Origin: Caldilineaceae bacterium
Lineage (GTDB): Bacteria; Chloroflexota; Anaerolineae; Caldilineales; Caldilineaceae
Direction: 5' to 3'
Assembly: GCA_019637645.1 (NCBI GenBank)
Contig: JAHBVH010000042.1
Coordinates: forward strand, 1-64,000
DNA length: 64,000 bases
Positions 18,247 through 27,186 of this stretch are shown here, in pieces (within the stretch, counting starts at the first letter, position 1; every line of letters starts with the position of its first letter). The notes beneath the pieces are model-generated. The model was not told the origin of the DNA, ran no database searches, and saw only the letters and a list, made by a program, of their open reading frames with translations. The translations under genes and the position numbers were made by a program.

Positions 18247-19100
18247 TAATCGGTAGCAAAGCCAATATCAAAGGTGGCGCTGTAAACATTGCCGGATTGG
18301 GCGACGGGCAAGAGCATCTGGCTGCCGCCATTGGCTTGGTAGATGTTGTCGGTGCTGTTCAGGGTGTTGCGCATGCCCTTGGCTGTATAGGGCGCTTGGG
18401 CATGAACTTGCGTAGTCAGCTCTTCGTTGAAGAAGAATTGGGAGATGAAATGGTAATTGGTGGGATTGGTTGTCAGGGCATCCCGGATTTTAAAGTGAAT
18501 ATGGACCGCCCGCCCGCTATACCAACCTGGATAGATCGTCGTGAAATTCACTACCCCATTGCTATCCGTAATCTGGTAGCCACGTAGGAATTTCTGCCCA
18601 GCAGTCCCCTCCTGCGCCACATCCGAATAGAGCCCCGCCGCGTCACAGTGCCAAATGTCCACATAAGCACCGGCTAGGGGCGTACAGCTACTCCCGACCG
18701 CATAGACGCGCAAAGTTAGCTGTAATTCTGCCCCATTCTTAATTACGCCTGTGGTTGGATCCGTCCGAATATCAGAACGGAGCAACTGCTCATCGACAAA
18801 GTAGGGGCCTACTGTCATTTCGGGGCGTACCACACACACACCGGTTGGATCAGGTGTGAGCGCTGCGGTTGGTGTCGGTGTTGCAGTGGCTTGTAGCGTT
18901 TGTGTTGCGGTAGCGGCCACCGTTGGCACGGTTGGCACCACAGTTGGGGTTACCGCGTCCTTCATAACGATGGGCAGATAGGTTGTATCTGCCATCGCGG
19001 CGTGAACACCCCCAGCCAAGATCGCTGCTCCGCCGCCTAGCAGAGCCAATACTTCGCGCCGACTTAGAATACGGCCAACCTGGCGATCATCATTGTCCAT
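18246..19100 (-). CDS. Tat-exported intradiol ring-cleavage dioxygenase
   Basis: The 284-residue protein is related to protocatechuate/catechol intradiol dioxygenases, which use Fe(III). The N-terminus has a twin-arginine signal SRREVLALL (13-21) with a hydrophobic core, then TYLPIVMKD and a Thr/Pro linker to about residue 85. Likely Fe ligands are Tyr158 (WHCDAAGLYSD), Tyr194 (YPGWYSGR), His200 and His202 (VHIHFKI). ATG 19100 is preceded by GGGAGG. The Tat signal means it folds with iron inside and acts outside the membrane. Two DoxX genes follow upstream on the same strand. The aromatic substrate cannot be named. Confidence 0.92.
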   Translation of the reverse strand: MDNDDRQVGRILSRREVLALLGGGAAILAGGVHAAMADTTYLPIVMKDAVTPTVVPTVPTVAATATQTLQATATPTPTAALTPDPTGVCVVRPEMTVGPYFVDEQLLRSDIRTDPTTGVIKNGAELQLTLRVYAVGSSCTPLAGAYVDIWHCDAAGLYSDVAQEGTAGQKFLRGYQITDSNGVVNFTTIYPGWYSGRAVHIHFKIRDALTTNPTNYHFISQFFFNEELTTQVHAQAPYTAKGMRNTLNSTDNIYQANGGSQMLLPVAQSGNVYSATFDIGFATD

Positions 19101-19253
19101 TGTTTTGCCTCCCTTGTCCCTGAATTTTGTCTAAAGCTTGCTTGATATGTTCCAAGAGCATACCATACGATTCTCAAGACAATCTTCAGAACTTGCCAAG
19201 GGATTCTACAAAAGATTCAGCAAAGAGCTCAACAAAGGACAAGGTTGGCGGCG

Positions 19254-19622
19254 CTAGGCGGTGCGTGACCAACGCCCCCACGCGACAAAGGCCAATAAGA
19301 CCAGCAAGAGTACATTAGCCCCAATGTTGCCAAATTCGCCGCGCGTGGCGTGAAAGGCTGCGCCCAAGATCATGACCAGGGCAAGCCCGACCGCGGCCAA
19401 GGCGGTCAGGCGCGGTTGGATTTTGGTCAGCCAAGGGAGAATCAGGCCCAAGGCACCGGCGATTTCAGCCACACCGATAAAGCGTACTAAAAGCAGCGGC
19501 ACCGCAGCGACCCAAGGCATCATGCCGCTTAAAGCGTCAATCGGTTGGCTTAGCTTCGTGAAACCAGCCATGCCAAAGGCCGCGGCCAGTAAGATCTGGA
19601 TAATCCATAAAATGATATTCAT
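19254..19622 (-). CDS. DoxX family membrane protein
   Basis: The 122-residue protein has four hydrophobic helices. It begins MNIILWIIQILLAAAFGMAGFTKL, the typical DoxX first helix with its conserved Lys. ATG 19622 has GAGG 6-7 bp upstream. DoxX proteins are small quinone- or redox-linked membrane proteins of varied role. A second DoxX gene lies 116 bp upstream. Confidence 0.85.
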   Translation of the reverse strand: MNIILWIIQILLAAAFGMAGFTKLSQPIDALSGMMPWVAAVPLLLVRFIGVAEIAGALGLILPWLTKIQPRLTALAAVGLALVMILGAAFHATRGEFGNIGANVLLLVLLAFVAWGRWSRTA

Positions 19623-19738
19623 ATGTTGCCTCACTAACTTGAGTTGGCTACCGCGCCCTGTCCGGGTGGTCGATCGCATTGGGCTGGTGCTGCGATAACA
19701 ATGCAGAATTTGGCGCGTCCTGTTTAGAAATTTTGCGG

Positions 19739-20239
19739 TTAGGCTTGGGTTGCTGGTGCTGGTGCGCGTGTCCCAAAGGCCAGCGCGACGCCAACGACCA
19801 CGAGGATCAGACCCCCTACCGAGGTGAGCGGTTCGGGGAAATGGAGACCGAGCACGGCATCCAGCGAATACGCACCCGACCCGCTAATGACCGTAGCCAA
19901 GGCCGCGGCCGCAATCACGATGGGATATTCCATCCCCTGATTCGTGACAAAGAAGCGCCCCCAATGAGCACCGATCGCCGCGACGGCCATGGCGGCCATC
20001 ACGCCCAGCGCGCCAATGGGGCCAAGAAAGCCCAACGCCATCAGGAGGCCGCCACCTAATTCGCTCAAACCAGCTAAGACGGCCCAAAAGAGGGCTGGCC
20101 GCATCCGCATGGAAGTGAGCCACCCGGACATCCCTTGTAGGCCAGGCCCCCCAAACAAGCCAAATTTCTGTGCGCCGTGGGCTGCAATGGTCAGCCCAAC
20201 AATGACACGAATCACCAAAATAGCAAAATCAAATGACAT
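19739..20239 (-). CDS. DoxX family membrane protein
   Basis: The 166-residue protein has about four membrane segments. It begins FAILVIRVIVGLTIAAHGAQKFGLFGG, the AHGxxK pattern of the DoxX/MauE superfamily. ATG 20239 has GGAGG 6-7 bp upstream. It is on the same strand as the second DoxX and the Tat dioxygenase, so they may be co-transcribed and serve an envelope oxidation step. The pairing suggests, but does not show, a shared function. Confidence 0.88.
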   Translation of the reverse strand: MSFDFAILVIRVIVGLTIAAHGAQKFGLFGGPGLQGMSGWLTSMRMRPALFWAVLAGLSELGGGLLMALGFLGPIGALGVMAAMAVAAIGAHWGRFFVTNQGMEYPIVIAAAALATVISGSGAYSLDAVLGLHFPEPLTSVGGLILVVVGVALAFGTRAPAPATQA

Positions 20240-20407
20240 CTTGTCCTCCGTCGAGATTGTGGGTAGTGTTGATTACTGAACCAGAAACATTTTTTTTACC
20301 CTCAACAGCATACCGGCTCTGCGTCCCAGCAAACGTCCTATCATAGCCAAGGCGGCTGTCCTATTTGCTGTCCCAACCAAACCGCGACCTTGTCGGAGAT
20401 AGCTTGC

Positions 20408-20436
20408 TGGTCATGCGTGGGTATTTCGCGTATAAT
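20408..20436 (+). promoter_or_regulatory. Promoter, TGGTCA / TATAAT
   Basis: TGGTCA (20408-20413) and a perfect TATAAT (20431-20436) are 17 bp apart. The AtuA-family gene starts ~105 bp downstream. Confidence 0.6.
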
Positions 20437-20542
20437 GAAGGGCATAGCTAGCTGGCAACGTATCATTGCCGCTGCACCACTATTATCCCGTTGCTCTCCT
20501 GTTTGGGCAGAGGGTCTCGCGTGCTTGCTTGGAAGGAGCATG

Positions 20543-21889
20543 ATGCAACGATCAACCTTGGCGATTGGTTGTGCGGCTGGCTTTGGCGGTGATCGGGTCG
20601 ATGTAGCCGCCCCAGTGCTAGAGACTTTGATCGACAGTGGCCTACCAGCCGTGCTGATCTTTGAAATGTTAGCTGAGCGCACCTTGGCGCAAGCCCAACT
20701 GGCACGCCGCGCCAATCCACAGGCTGGCTTTGCACCGTTGATGGTACATGCGGTTGCTCCCATTCTGACCCGTGCCGTTCAGCACCATATTCCCATTGTG
20801 AGTAATTTTGGCGCTGCCAATCCACGCGCGGCGGCGCTGCGCATACAGGAACTGGCCCGTCAGCAGGGACTGCCTACGCTGCGGATTGCGGTAGTGGAAG
20901 GCGATGATCTCTCGGACGCGGCAGGACAGGCTTTGTTACATCCTTATGTAGATCCAGCGGTGACAGCGCTAGATATCGTCAGCGCCAATGTCTATTTGGG
21001 GGGAGCTGCCATCGCTGAAGCGCTACGCCTGGGCGCGCAAGTCGTTGTCACGGGGCGCGTGGCGGATCCGGCGTTGGTGGTTGGTCCAGCTTTGGCGCAC
21101 TTTGGTTGGGCCACGGATGATTGGGTGCGCTTGGCCTGTGCGACGATCGCAGGCCATCTTCTGGAGTGTGGCGCACAAGTAACCGGCGGCTATTTTGCCG
21201 ATCCTGGCTTCAAGGAGGTGCCCGATCTGGCGAATCTCGGCTTCCCGATTGTAGAATTGGCAGAAGATGGGACTTTGGTGGTGACCAAAGCGGCGAAGAC
21301 GGGTGGGATCGTCGATTGCCGCACGGTCAAGGAGCAGTTGCTTTATGAAATTCACGACCCGGCTGCCTATCTAACGCCGGATGTCATTGCTGATATTGGC
21401 GAGGCCGAAGTGATCGAAATTGCCCCCAATCGGGTTCTGGTGAGCGGGGTGCGTGGTCATCCACGACCGGCAACCCTCAAAACCATGCTCTGTTTTAACG
21501 GTGGTTGGTTGGGAGAAGGGGAGATCTCCTATGCTGGCCCGAATGCCGAAGCACGCGCCCGGTTAGCTGCTGAGATTCTCCAGCGCCGATTGGGTCATCA
21601 GCTGATGCTACGCTTTGATTTGATTGGTGTGGTCAGTGTCTTTGCTGCCGATGCGGCGCACGGCTGGGCCGCCGCCACCCCAGGCGATCACCGTGACATT
21701 CGTTTGCGGGTAGCGGCTGCCCATAAAGAGCGGAGCTTAATTGAACAATTATTGCAGGAAGTGACGGCACTCTATACCTGTGGCCCAGCTGGCGGCGGTG
21801 GTATCCGCACCACCCTCACGCCGCGCTTACACTCCACGGCCTGTTATCTGCCGCGCGACTGCGTTCCGGCAACGTGTACCTTTGTCTAA
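20543..21889 (+). CDS. AtuA family protein (acyclic terpene utilisation-like)
   Basis: The ~448-residue cytoplasmic protein begins with the AtuA domain pattern STLAIGCAAGFGGDR (PF07287). It contains VVTGRVADPALVVGPALAHFGW, AGHLLECGAQVTGGYFADPG and LGFPIVELAEDG, all typical. The start is placed at ATG 20543, 4 nt after AAGGAG; an ATG one codon earlier is possible. In Pseudomonas AtuA is needed for growth on citronellol but has no assigned reaction. The next gene is the matching AtuA-like ferredoxin-fold module. Many bacteria fuse the two; here they are separate. Confidence 0.9.
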   Translation: MQRSTLAIGCAAGFGGDRVDVAAPVLETLIDSGLPAVLIFEMLAERTLAQAQLARRANPQAGFAPLMVHAVAPILTRAVQHHIPIVSNFGAANPRAAALRIQELARQQGLPTLRIAVVEGDDLSDAAGQALLHPYVDPAVTALDIVSANVYLGGAAIAEALRLGAQVVVTGRVADPALVVGPALAHFGWATDDWVRLACATIAGHLLECGAQVTGGYFADPGFKEVPDLANLGFPIVELAEDGTLVVTKAAKTGGIVDCRTVKEQLLYEIHDPAAYLTPDVIADIGEAEVIEIAPNRVLVSGVRGHPRPATLKTMLCFNGGWLGEGEISYAGPNAEARARLAAEILQRRLGHQLMLRFDLIGVVSVFAADAAHGWAAATPGDHRDIRLRVAAAHKERSLIEQLLQEVTALYTCGPAGGGGIRTTLTPRLHSTACYLPRDCVPATCTFV

Positions 21890-21922
21890 CTGCGTAACTC
21901 CTCTATGGAAAGGAATTCCGCT

Positions 21923-22312
21923 TTGCAAGAAGTGCCCTTACATTGGCTTGCCCATGGCCGAACAGGCGATAAAGGCAACTGCTCGAATATCAGTGTGATC
22001 GCGTATCGGCCCGCGTTCTTTCCCTTGTTGGTGGAACAGGTCACCGTGGCGCGCGTGGCGCGGCTCTTTCAAGCGCGTCGCCCTACCACAGTTCATCGCT
22101 ATGTTCTACCCAAATTGGCCGCCCTGAATTTTGTTTTGGAAGATGTGCTCGATGGTGGGGTCAATGAAGCGCTAAATTTGGACAGTCATGGGAAGACCCT
22201 GGCCTTTTTCCTGCTCGAACTCCCCGTGGCTGTCTCCCCGGCAATGGTAGCAGAAATCAAGACGTTGCGCACCGATGAAGCACCATTAGGTGGCTTGGGC
22301 CACCGTCAATAG
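21923..22312 (+). CDS. AtuA-like C-terminal (ferredoxin-fold) module as a separate protein
   Basis: The ~129-residue protein begins VPLHWLAHGRTGDKGNCSNISVIAYRP, the recognisable start of the domain that follows AtuA. It has LPKLAALNFVLEDVLDGG further on. TTG 21923 is favoured because AAGGAA lies 7 bp upstream; an ATG at 21905 would add six residues but has no such site. It is co-directional with AtuA after a 33-bp gap. Its 3' end overlaps the convergent VOC gene by 27 bp. The two AtuA parts very likely form one enzyme or complex. Confidence 0.85.
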   Translation: MQEVPLHWLAHGRTGDKGNCSNISVIAYRPAFFPLLVEQVTVARVARLFQARRPTTVHRYVLPKLAALNFVLEDVLDGGVNEALNLDSHGKTLAFFLLELPVAVSPAMVAEIKTLRTDEAPLGGLGHRQ

Positions 22313-23164
22313 GAGCGCATTCTGGGCTGGATCGCGTACCAACAAGCCGGCGGCCTCTTCTGTAATGGCAACGCCGCCCTGGACGAGCCGTTCTGCCAAT
22401 TGGCTGTGAGCCGTTGCGTTGGGAAGTTCAAGCACAAAGTGACGTAGCCCTATGCTCGCTGTCATTGTTGGTGTTGCACCAGGCTGCTCCCCACTATCTA
22501 TCCCGATCAAATGGTGGTTATTCCCCGCCGAAAAGAGGGCAACCCGCTTCTGGTATACCCTCAGATCAAAGCCAACGAGCTTGTGATAGAAGTTGATGGC
22601 TGCGGCTAACTCATCGCTATGCAGGTGTAGATGACCGATTACGGTTGTCGGCTCAAGCCCTTGCCAACAAGTCGGCTCTCCTACCAATCCACACAAGATG
22701 CCGCGATAATCCAATGGCAGATTGTCTAGCACGGGATGACCATCGACATACTGCCACTGTTCACATGGACGATCCCAAGAAAGCTCAATGCCAATGCCAT
22801 CCGGATCAGCAAGATAAACGGCCTCGTTGACAACATGATCGGCCCCCCCCAGTTGGACACCATGGGCGACGAGGTTGCGCAGCACTTGGCCCAAGGCTAA
22901 GCGGCTTGGCATGAGGATGGCAAAGTGGCAAAAACCCTTCGTGTGACGGGCCGCACTTGCCCCTGAAACTTCGACAAGTTGCAATAGGTCGGCGCACCCA
23001 GCCCCTAGGCTAGCCTCTGCACCGCTCTGGGCATGAAGCTGAAAACCGAGCACCTGCTGGTAGAACGCCACCGAGCGCGCCAGGTTTGTGACAGCCAACC
23101 GCACAGCGCCCAGGCGCGTTGCTGGATGTAGTACAGGTTCGGTTAACTGTACGGCTGCTGTCAT
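22286..23164 (-). CDS. VOC-superfamily dioxygenase-like protein (CatE type)
   Basis: The 292-residue protein has two vicinal-oxygen-chelate modules. Module 1 is GAVRLAVTNLARSVAFYQQVLGF through DPDGIGIELSWDRP, the pattern of Bacillus CatE-like extradiol dioxygenases. Module 2 begins VIGHLHLHSDELAAAINFYHKLVGF with LRHFVLEL. The final strand of module 2 reads DPAQNALLLTV, so the Glu often found as third metal ligand there is missing. ATG 23164 has AAGGAG 8-9 bp upstream. It follows the FMN reductase gene by 24 bp in one operon, suggesting an aromatic or quinone pathway. Confidence 0.85.
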   Translation of the reverse strand: MTAAVQLTEPVLHPATRLGAVRLAVTNLARSVAFYQQVLGFQLHAQSGAEASLGAGCADLLQLVEVSGASAARHTKGFCHFAILMPSRLALGQVLRNLVAHGVQLGGADHVVNEAVYLADPDGIGIELSWDRPCEQWQYVDGHPVLDNLPLDYRGILCGLVGEPTCWQGLEPTTVIGHLHLHSDELAAAINFYHKLVGFDLRVYQKRVALFSAGNNHHLIGIDSGEQPGATPTMTASIGLRHFVLELPNATAHSQLAERLVQGGVAITEEAAGLLVRDPAQNALLLTVAQAT

Positions 23165-23188
23165 CTTTCACTCCTTATTAGGCTAGGG

Positions 23189-23764
23189 TTACGCGGCGCG
23201 TGCCGTCTTTAGCGCCTTGGTCCACCACGTCAGTTCATCAAGCATAGCCGCTACATTGGGTTGCAAATAATCGAGTTCGGTGAGGCTTTTCCCTTGTCGC
23301 CAAACGGCCATGAAATCCGCTCCTTGAATATGAACGCCGGTCTTGGTCGGTGCCATTTGTAACTCGACACAGATGAGCCGGAGCTGTTCTACGGCCCGCG
23401 CGCCACCGACCGCCCCATAGCCAACAAAGGCCGCCGGTTTGCGATTCCACTCTGGGTAGGCATAGTCGAGCGCGTTCTTGAGAGCACCAGTGATGCTGTG
23501 ATTATACTCGGCGGTGATAAAGATATAGCCATCGAACTCGGCGACCTTTTTCTGCCATTGTTGGGCTACTTCATTTTGGGAAGGCATCCAGGCATTCGAC
23601 GCAATCTCATCGAAGAGTGGCATGGGATAATCGCGCAGGTCCACCAGTTCAACATCCAGATCCGCGCGCTGGCTGGCAATATCATAGATCCATTGGGCAG
23701 GCTTGTCACCAAAACGGCTCTGACGCGTGCTTCCAATAATAACGGCAATCTTTGGCTTTGTCAT
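23189..23764 (-). CDS. NAD(P)H-dependent FMN reductase (flavodoxin fold)
   Basis: The 191-residue flavoenzyme begins KIAVIIGSTRQSRFGDKPA, the phosphate-binding GSTR loop of the FMN_red family (PF03358). The conserved ITAEYNHSITGALKNALDY follows. ATG 23764 has AAGGAA 6-7 bp upstream. Members reduce FMN, quinones or azo dyes. It is the first gene of a two-gene operon with the VOC protein. Confidence 0.93.
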   Translation of the reverse strand: MTKPKIAVIIGSTRQSRFGDKPAQWIYDIASQRADLDVELVDLRDYPMPLFDEIASNAWMPSQNEVAQQWQKKVAEFDGYIFITAEYNHSITGALKNALDYAYPEWNRKPAAFVGYGAVGGARAVEQLRLICVELQMAPTKTGVHIQGADFMAVWRQGKSLTELDYLQPNVAAMLDELTWWTKALKTARAA

Positions 23765-24097
23765 AATTGTTCCTTGCTTGTGTTCTCGCTAAGAGAAATT
23801 GTCTGAATACGGTCTTCTGGAGTATGGCTGATGCCTGTCCCGCGGCGTGTCCCAACGCTGCTCTGCTCTTGTCCCAATCTTTGTCCCACGTTGCAAAGGA
23901 CAACCGTGGCCTGCCGGAAAGATATTCGGGAAAGCGGATCATCTACCCGAATTATCGGAAGTCACTCGGACCTGTGCTACAATGCAAAGAATGGCAGAAC
24001 GAAAGGTTGATGGGGAGGAGTTGGGTGGTGGGAAAAATCAAGCGGTGGCAGAAGCGACTCTACAGCCCTTCACCGGTCAAGTTTGGATAAGCCAGCC
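23765..24097. other. Intergenic region between divergent FMN reductase and SARP genes
   Basis: About 330 bp without a convincing gene. Frames open on the plus strand here lack family features and ribosome sites. It must contain both divergent promoters. The best candidate is the extended -10 at 23975-23983. Confidence 0.5.
23975..23983 (+). promoter_or_regulatory. Extended -10 element TGCTACAAT
   Basis: TGC precedes TACAAT at 23978-23983. A weak -35 (TCGGAA, 23955-23960) is 17 bp upstream. It would transcribe the SARP gene starting at 24098. Confidence 0.45.
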
Positions 24098-27000
24098 ATG
24101 TCAACCATTCGTCTTGCCCTCCTCGGCCCACTATGGGTGACGCGTGAACAGGCTGTCGTTGCCCTGCCCATCGCCAAAATACAGGCTCTGCTCACCTATT
24201 TGGCCGTCACCCAAACTTCACACACACGCGAGCACTTGTTAGCCCTCCTCTGGGCTGAAAGTCATCCGGACGCGGCGCGTAAAAATCTGCGCAACCGGCT
24301 GTGGCAGCTTCGGCAGCTGTTAGGGGAAGAGCTCCTGGTGGCGGCTGGTGACCGGCTTGCTCTGGCCCCATCTGTTGTGACCGATCTTGCCACCTTTGAG
24401 ATGGGCATTCAGGCTCAGCTACACGGTGACCCGCCGGATACGCAGGCCCTGGCCGCCTTGCTCGACTTATGGCGGGGGCCATTGCTAGATGGCATTCGTC
24501 TCACCGAAGCGCCAGACTTTGAACTTTGGCTGACCACGGAACGGGAACGATTAGGACAATGCTATCGCCAGGCGCTAACGGTCCTGATCAAGTCTTATCA
24601 GCAAGCTGGCAATTGGCCCCAAGTTCTCACCTGGGCACAGCGGGGGGTGGCCTATGACCCATGGCAAGAGTCCTTTCATCAGAGCTTGATGCTGGCACAT
24701 GCCAAACAAGGCGCGCGCGCCGAGGCGCTGCGCCAGTATGAGCAGCTGCAAGTGCTGTTACGGCAAAACCTCTCCATTGATCCCCTGCCTGAAACCGATG
24801 CCTTGCGCAGTGCGATCCTCAAGAATGAACTGACCTCGCCAACGGCACATACCGCGCTCGCGATCGACCTGCCCCATGCAGCAACCACGGCGTATCCCGC
24901 CGCCAGTGTGTCACAGCCTTTTGTTGGGCGCGAGGCCCAATTAGCAACCCTCGATCTCGCGTGGCAGCAAGCCCGTCAAGGACAGTGCCGTGTCGTCATG
25001 ATGAGCGGCGAAATGGGGATCGGGAAAACGAGCCTTTGGCAAACCTGGGCCGCTACCCTAGGCCCCGAAGCCGTTGTCTTGGAAACACGCGCGTTAAATA
25101 CCACGCAGACACTCCCCTTTGATCCTGTGCGGCGGCTACTGAGCAGCGCGCGCTGTCGGCTCCATTTCGGTAAAGTTGCAGGGGAGCTGCCACCACTTTT
25201 GCGCGCGGAATTGCTCCAGCTTGCGCCGAGCCTGCACCAAGGGGAGAGCCTGCCCGACCGCCGTCAACTCACCGCCATGGCGACCATCCCTACCGCGGAA
25301 CGTGGTTTGCTGGCCGAGGCGCTGACCCAGTTTTTTACCACCTTTGGCGCCACGCCCCTGATTTTCTTTGTGGATGACCTGCATTGGGCCGACAGCGCTA
25401 CCTTGGATTGGCTGTTGTACCTAACCGACCGCATGGCGACTACACCGCTGCTGCTGGTTGGGGCGTATCGACCCGCCGACGCACCGCTGGCCCTGACCCG
25501 GTTGATTGGGCAGTGGCAACGCTACGATGCCTTGCAACGGATGCCCTTGCCTAGCCTCACCAAAGCCGAAACCCTTGCCTTGTTAACCGCACTGGAACGG
25601 GATGTCACGCTGGCCGACGATCTTCATCAGCAGAGTGGTGGCAATCCCTACTACCTAACCCAATTGCGTACCCTTGCCGCGGATGGTATCCCTGCCAGCT
25701 TAGCGGATTTAATCCAATCCCGTCTGCGCGAGCTAGCGGAGCCGTTACTGCCCATGGTCCAAGCCGCCGCCATTCTGGAGCCAGCCATTGATCTCGTTAT
25801 TCTAGGCCAAACAAGCGGACGGGGCGAAGAAGAAACAATCGATGCCTTAGATGGTCTCTTAGCGGCGGGCTTATTGCGCGAGCGCGGCGAACTCTATGAA
25901 TTTACCCACCCGCTGGTGGCATCGGTTGTCCGTGAGCAACTGAGCAATGGTCGGCGTAAATTGTTGCACCGCCGCGCGGCCGAGGGCATCGCCGCGCGGT
26001 ATGCCGCACAATTACCAACCGTGGCTGGGCAATTGGCGCGCCACTATGCCGAAGCTGGTGTGCAGGTCGAAGCTGCTCGTTTTGCCGAAATGGCCGGTGA
26101 CGAAGCGTTGCGCGTGGGCGCGGCGACAGAGGCGGTTGCCTTCTACCAACAAGCCTTTGCCTTTGCGCCGACGCCGAGCCGCCAACTTGGGCTGGGCCGA
26201 GCCTTGTACTTTCTCCCCGGCCAAATCGGCGCTGCGCGCACCTTCATCCAAGGCGCCATGGAAGCCTATGCCGCACAACAGGATTGCCGCGGCGCGATTC
26301 GTGCCAATCTCTATCTGGCGGGCAGCTATCTGGCAACTGGTGAAGGCGCGCAAGTGTTGTATTGGGCGCAACAGATCTTGCCCGATCTGGAAACGGTCGA
26401 AGATCCCATCTTTCATGCCAGCGCCCATTATTTACTGGGCACGGCTAAATTCCGTAATGGCTATTCCATGCAGGAGGCTGCGGCCCATTATGCCGAAGCC
26501 ACTCGCCTCGCGGCTGCCCACAACTTGGATGAGATTGGGTTGATGAGCTGGTTTGAATGGGGTAATCTTGATTTGGAAGCGGGTGATTATCCACAGGCAG
26601 TTGCCAAATTCCAGCAGGCACAGCAGTGGGCGCGCGCGAATGCTAGCATTCAATTTGAAGCGCTTAGCCTCAACAACCTCGCCTATGCCACGCTGCTGAC
26701 GGGGGCCGTGGCCGAAGCTCGCCTGCTGATTGAGCAAGGGAGAGCGTTAGCCGAAGCCTGTGTCCTTTTGCCCGCTAAGCAATATTTCTACAGTACCTGT
26801 GGCGAAATTGCCTTGGCCGCGGGTGAACTTACCGAAGCGACTACCTATTTTGAACAAGCGCTGGGCTTTGCGGAGGAACATGGCAACGCGACCTTTGTCG
26901 CCAATGTCCAAGCGCATTTGGGCCGTGCCGCCCAAGCACGCGGGGCACTGGCCGAAGCCCAGCGCTGGTTGACAACCGCCAAAGCTGGTGTAACGGGCAC

Positions 27001-27175
27001 AACCGCCCTTTACTTGCAAAATCAGATCGATCTATGGCTGGCCGAACTCCATCTCCAACGGGGCGATCACACCGCTGCCGAAGCCAGTCTACAGCTAGCT
27101 GAAGAACGCTTAGCGGGTAGCCAATATCGAATGCTCCAGGAAAAGCTGACAACGCTGCGCGCGAGCATACCGTAA
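24098..27175 (+). CDS. Large SARP-type regulator: BTAD + AAA/STAND ATPase + TPR
   Basis: The ~1025-residue protein has a winged-helix DNA-binding domain (IRLALLGPLWVTREQ...ARKNLRNRLWQLRQLLG) and a bacterial transcriptional activation domain to about residue 250. A P-loop follows: Walker A GEMGIGKTS near 304-312 and Walker B LIFFVDDLHWAD near 421-432. The C-terminal third is tetratricopeptide-like helical repeats. This is the AfsR/MalT-like signal-integrating design, in which ATP binding and ligand sensing control DNA binding. ATG 24098 is used; TTG 24083 is possible. A phosphoesterase gene follows after 11 bp. Target genes are unknown; the divergent FMN reductase operon is a natural candidate. 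Confidence 0.9.
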   Translation: MSTIRLALLGPLWVTREQAVVALPIAKIQALLTYLAVTQTSHTREHLLALLWAESHPDAARKNLRNRLWQLRQLLGEELLVAAGDRLALAPSVVTDLATFEMGIQAQLHGDPPDTQALAALLDLWRGPLLDGIRLTEAPDFELWLTTERERLGQCYRQALTVLIKSYQQAGNWPQVLTWAQRGVAYDPWQESFHQSLMLAHAKQGARAEALRQYEQLQVLLRQNLSIDPLPETDALRSAILKNELTSPTAHTALAIDLPHAATTAYPAASVSQPFVGREAQLATLDLAWQQARQGQCRVVMMSGEMGIGKTSLWQTWAATLGPEAVVLETRALNTTQTLPFDPVRRLLSSARCRLHFGKVAGELPPLLRAELLQLAPSLHQGESLPDRRQLTAMATIPTAERGLLAEALTQFFTTFGATPLIFFVDDLHWADSATLDWLLYLTDRMATTPLLLVGAYRPADAPLALTRLIGQWQRYDALQRMPLPSLTKAETLALLTALERDVTLADDLHQQSGGNPYYLTQLRTLAADGIPASLADLIQSRLRELAEPLLPMVQAAAILEPAIDLVILGQTSGRGEEETIDALDGLLAAGLLRERGELYEFTHPLVASVVREQLSNGRRKLLHRRAAEGIAARYAAQLPTVAGQLARHYAEAGVQVEAARFAEMAGDEALRVGAATEAVAFYQQAFAFAPTPSRQLGLGRALYFLPGQIGAARTFIQGAMEAYAAQQDCRGAIRANLYLAGSYLATGEGAQVLYWAQQILPDLETVEDPIFHASAHYLLGTAKFRNGYSMQEAAAHYAEATRLAAAHNLDEIGLMSWFEWGNLDLEAGDYPQAVAKFQQAQQWARANASIQFEALSLNNLAYATLLTGAVAEARLLIEQGRALAEACVLLPAKQYFYSTCGEIALAAGELTEATTYFEQALGFAEEHGNATFVANVQAHLGRAAQARGALAEAQRWLTTAKAGVTGTTALYLQNQIDLWLAELHLQRGDHTAAEASLQLAEERLAGSQYRMLQEKLTTLRASIP

Positions 27176-27186
27176 GGAGGGAAGCG

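Noticed and set aside
19127..19318. 63-codon plus-strand frame upstream of the Tat dioxygenase
   Set aside because: It overlaps the DoxX gene antisense and has a low-complexity Ser/Lys/Thr/Asp composition with no ribosome site.
20543..22312. AtuA pair as a broken single gene
   Set aside because: The second gene has its own ribosome site and a family-typical start, so two genes are more likely than a frameshift, though reads should confirm.
25947..26543. 198-codon plus-strand frame inside the SARP gene
   Set aside because: It is a +1-frame shadow of the TPR region; the SARP frame is continuous and has the domains.
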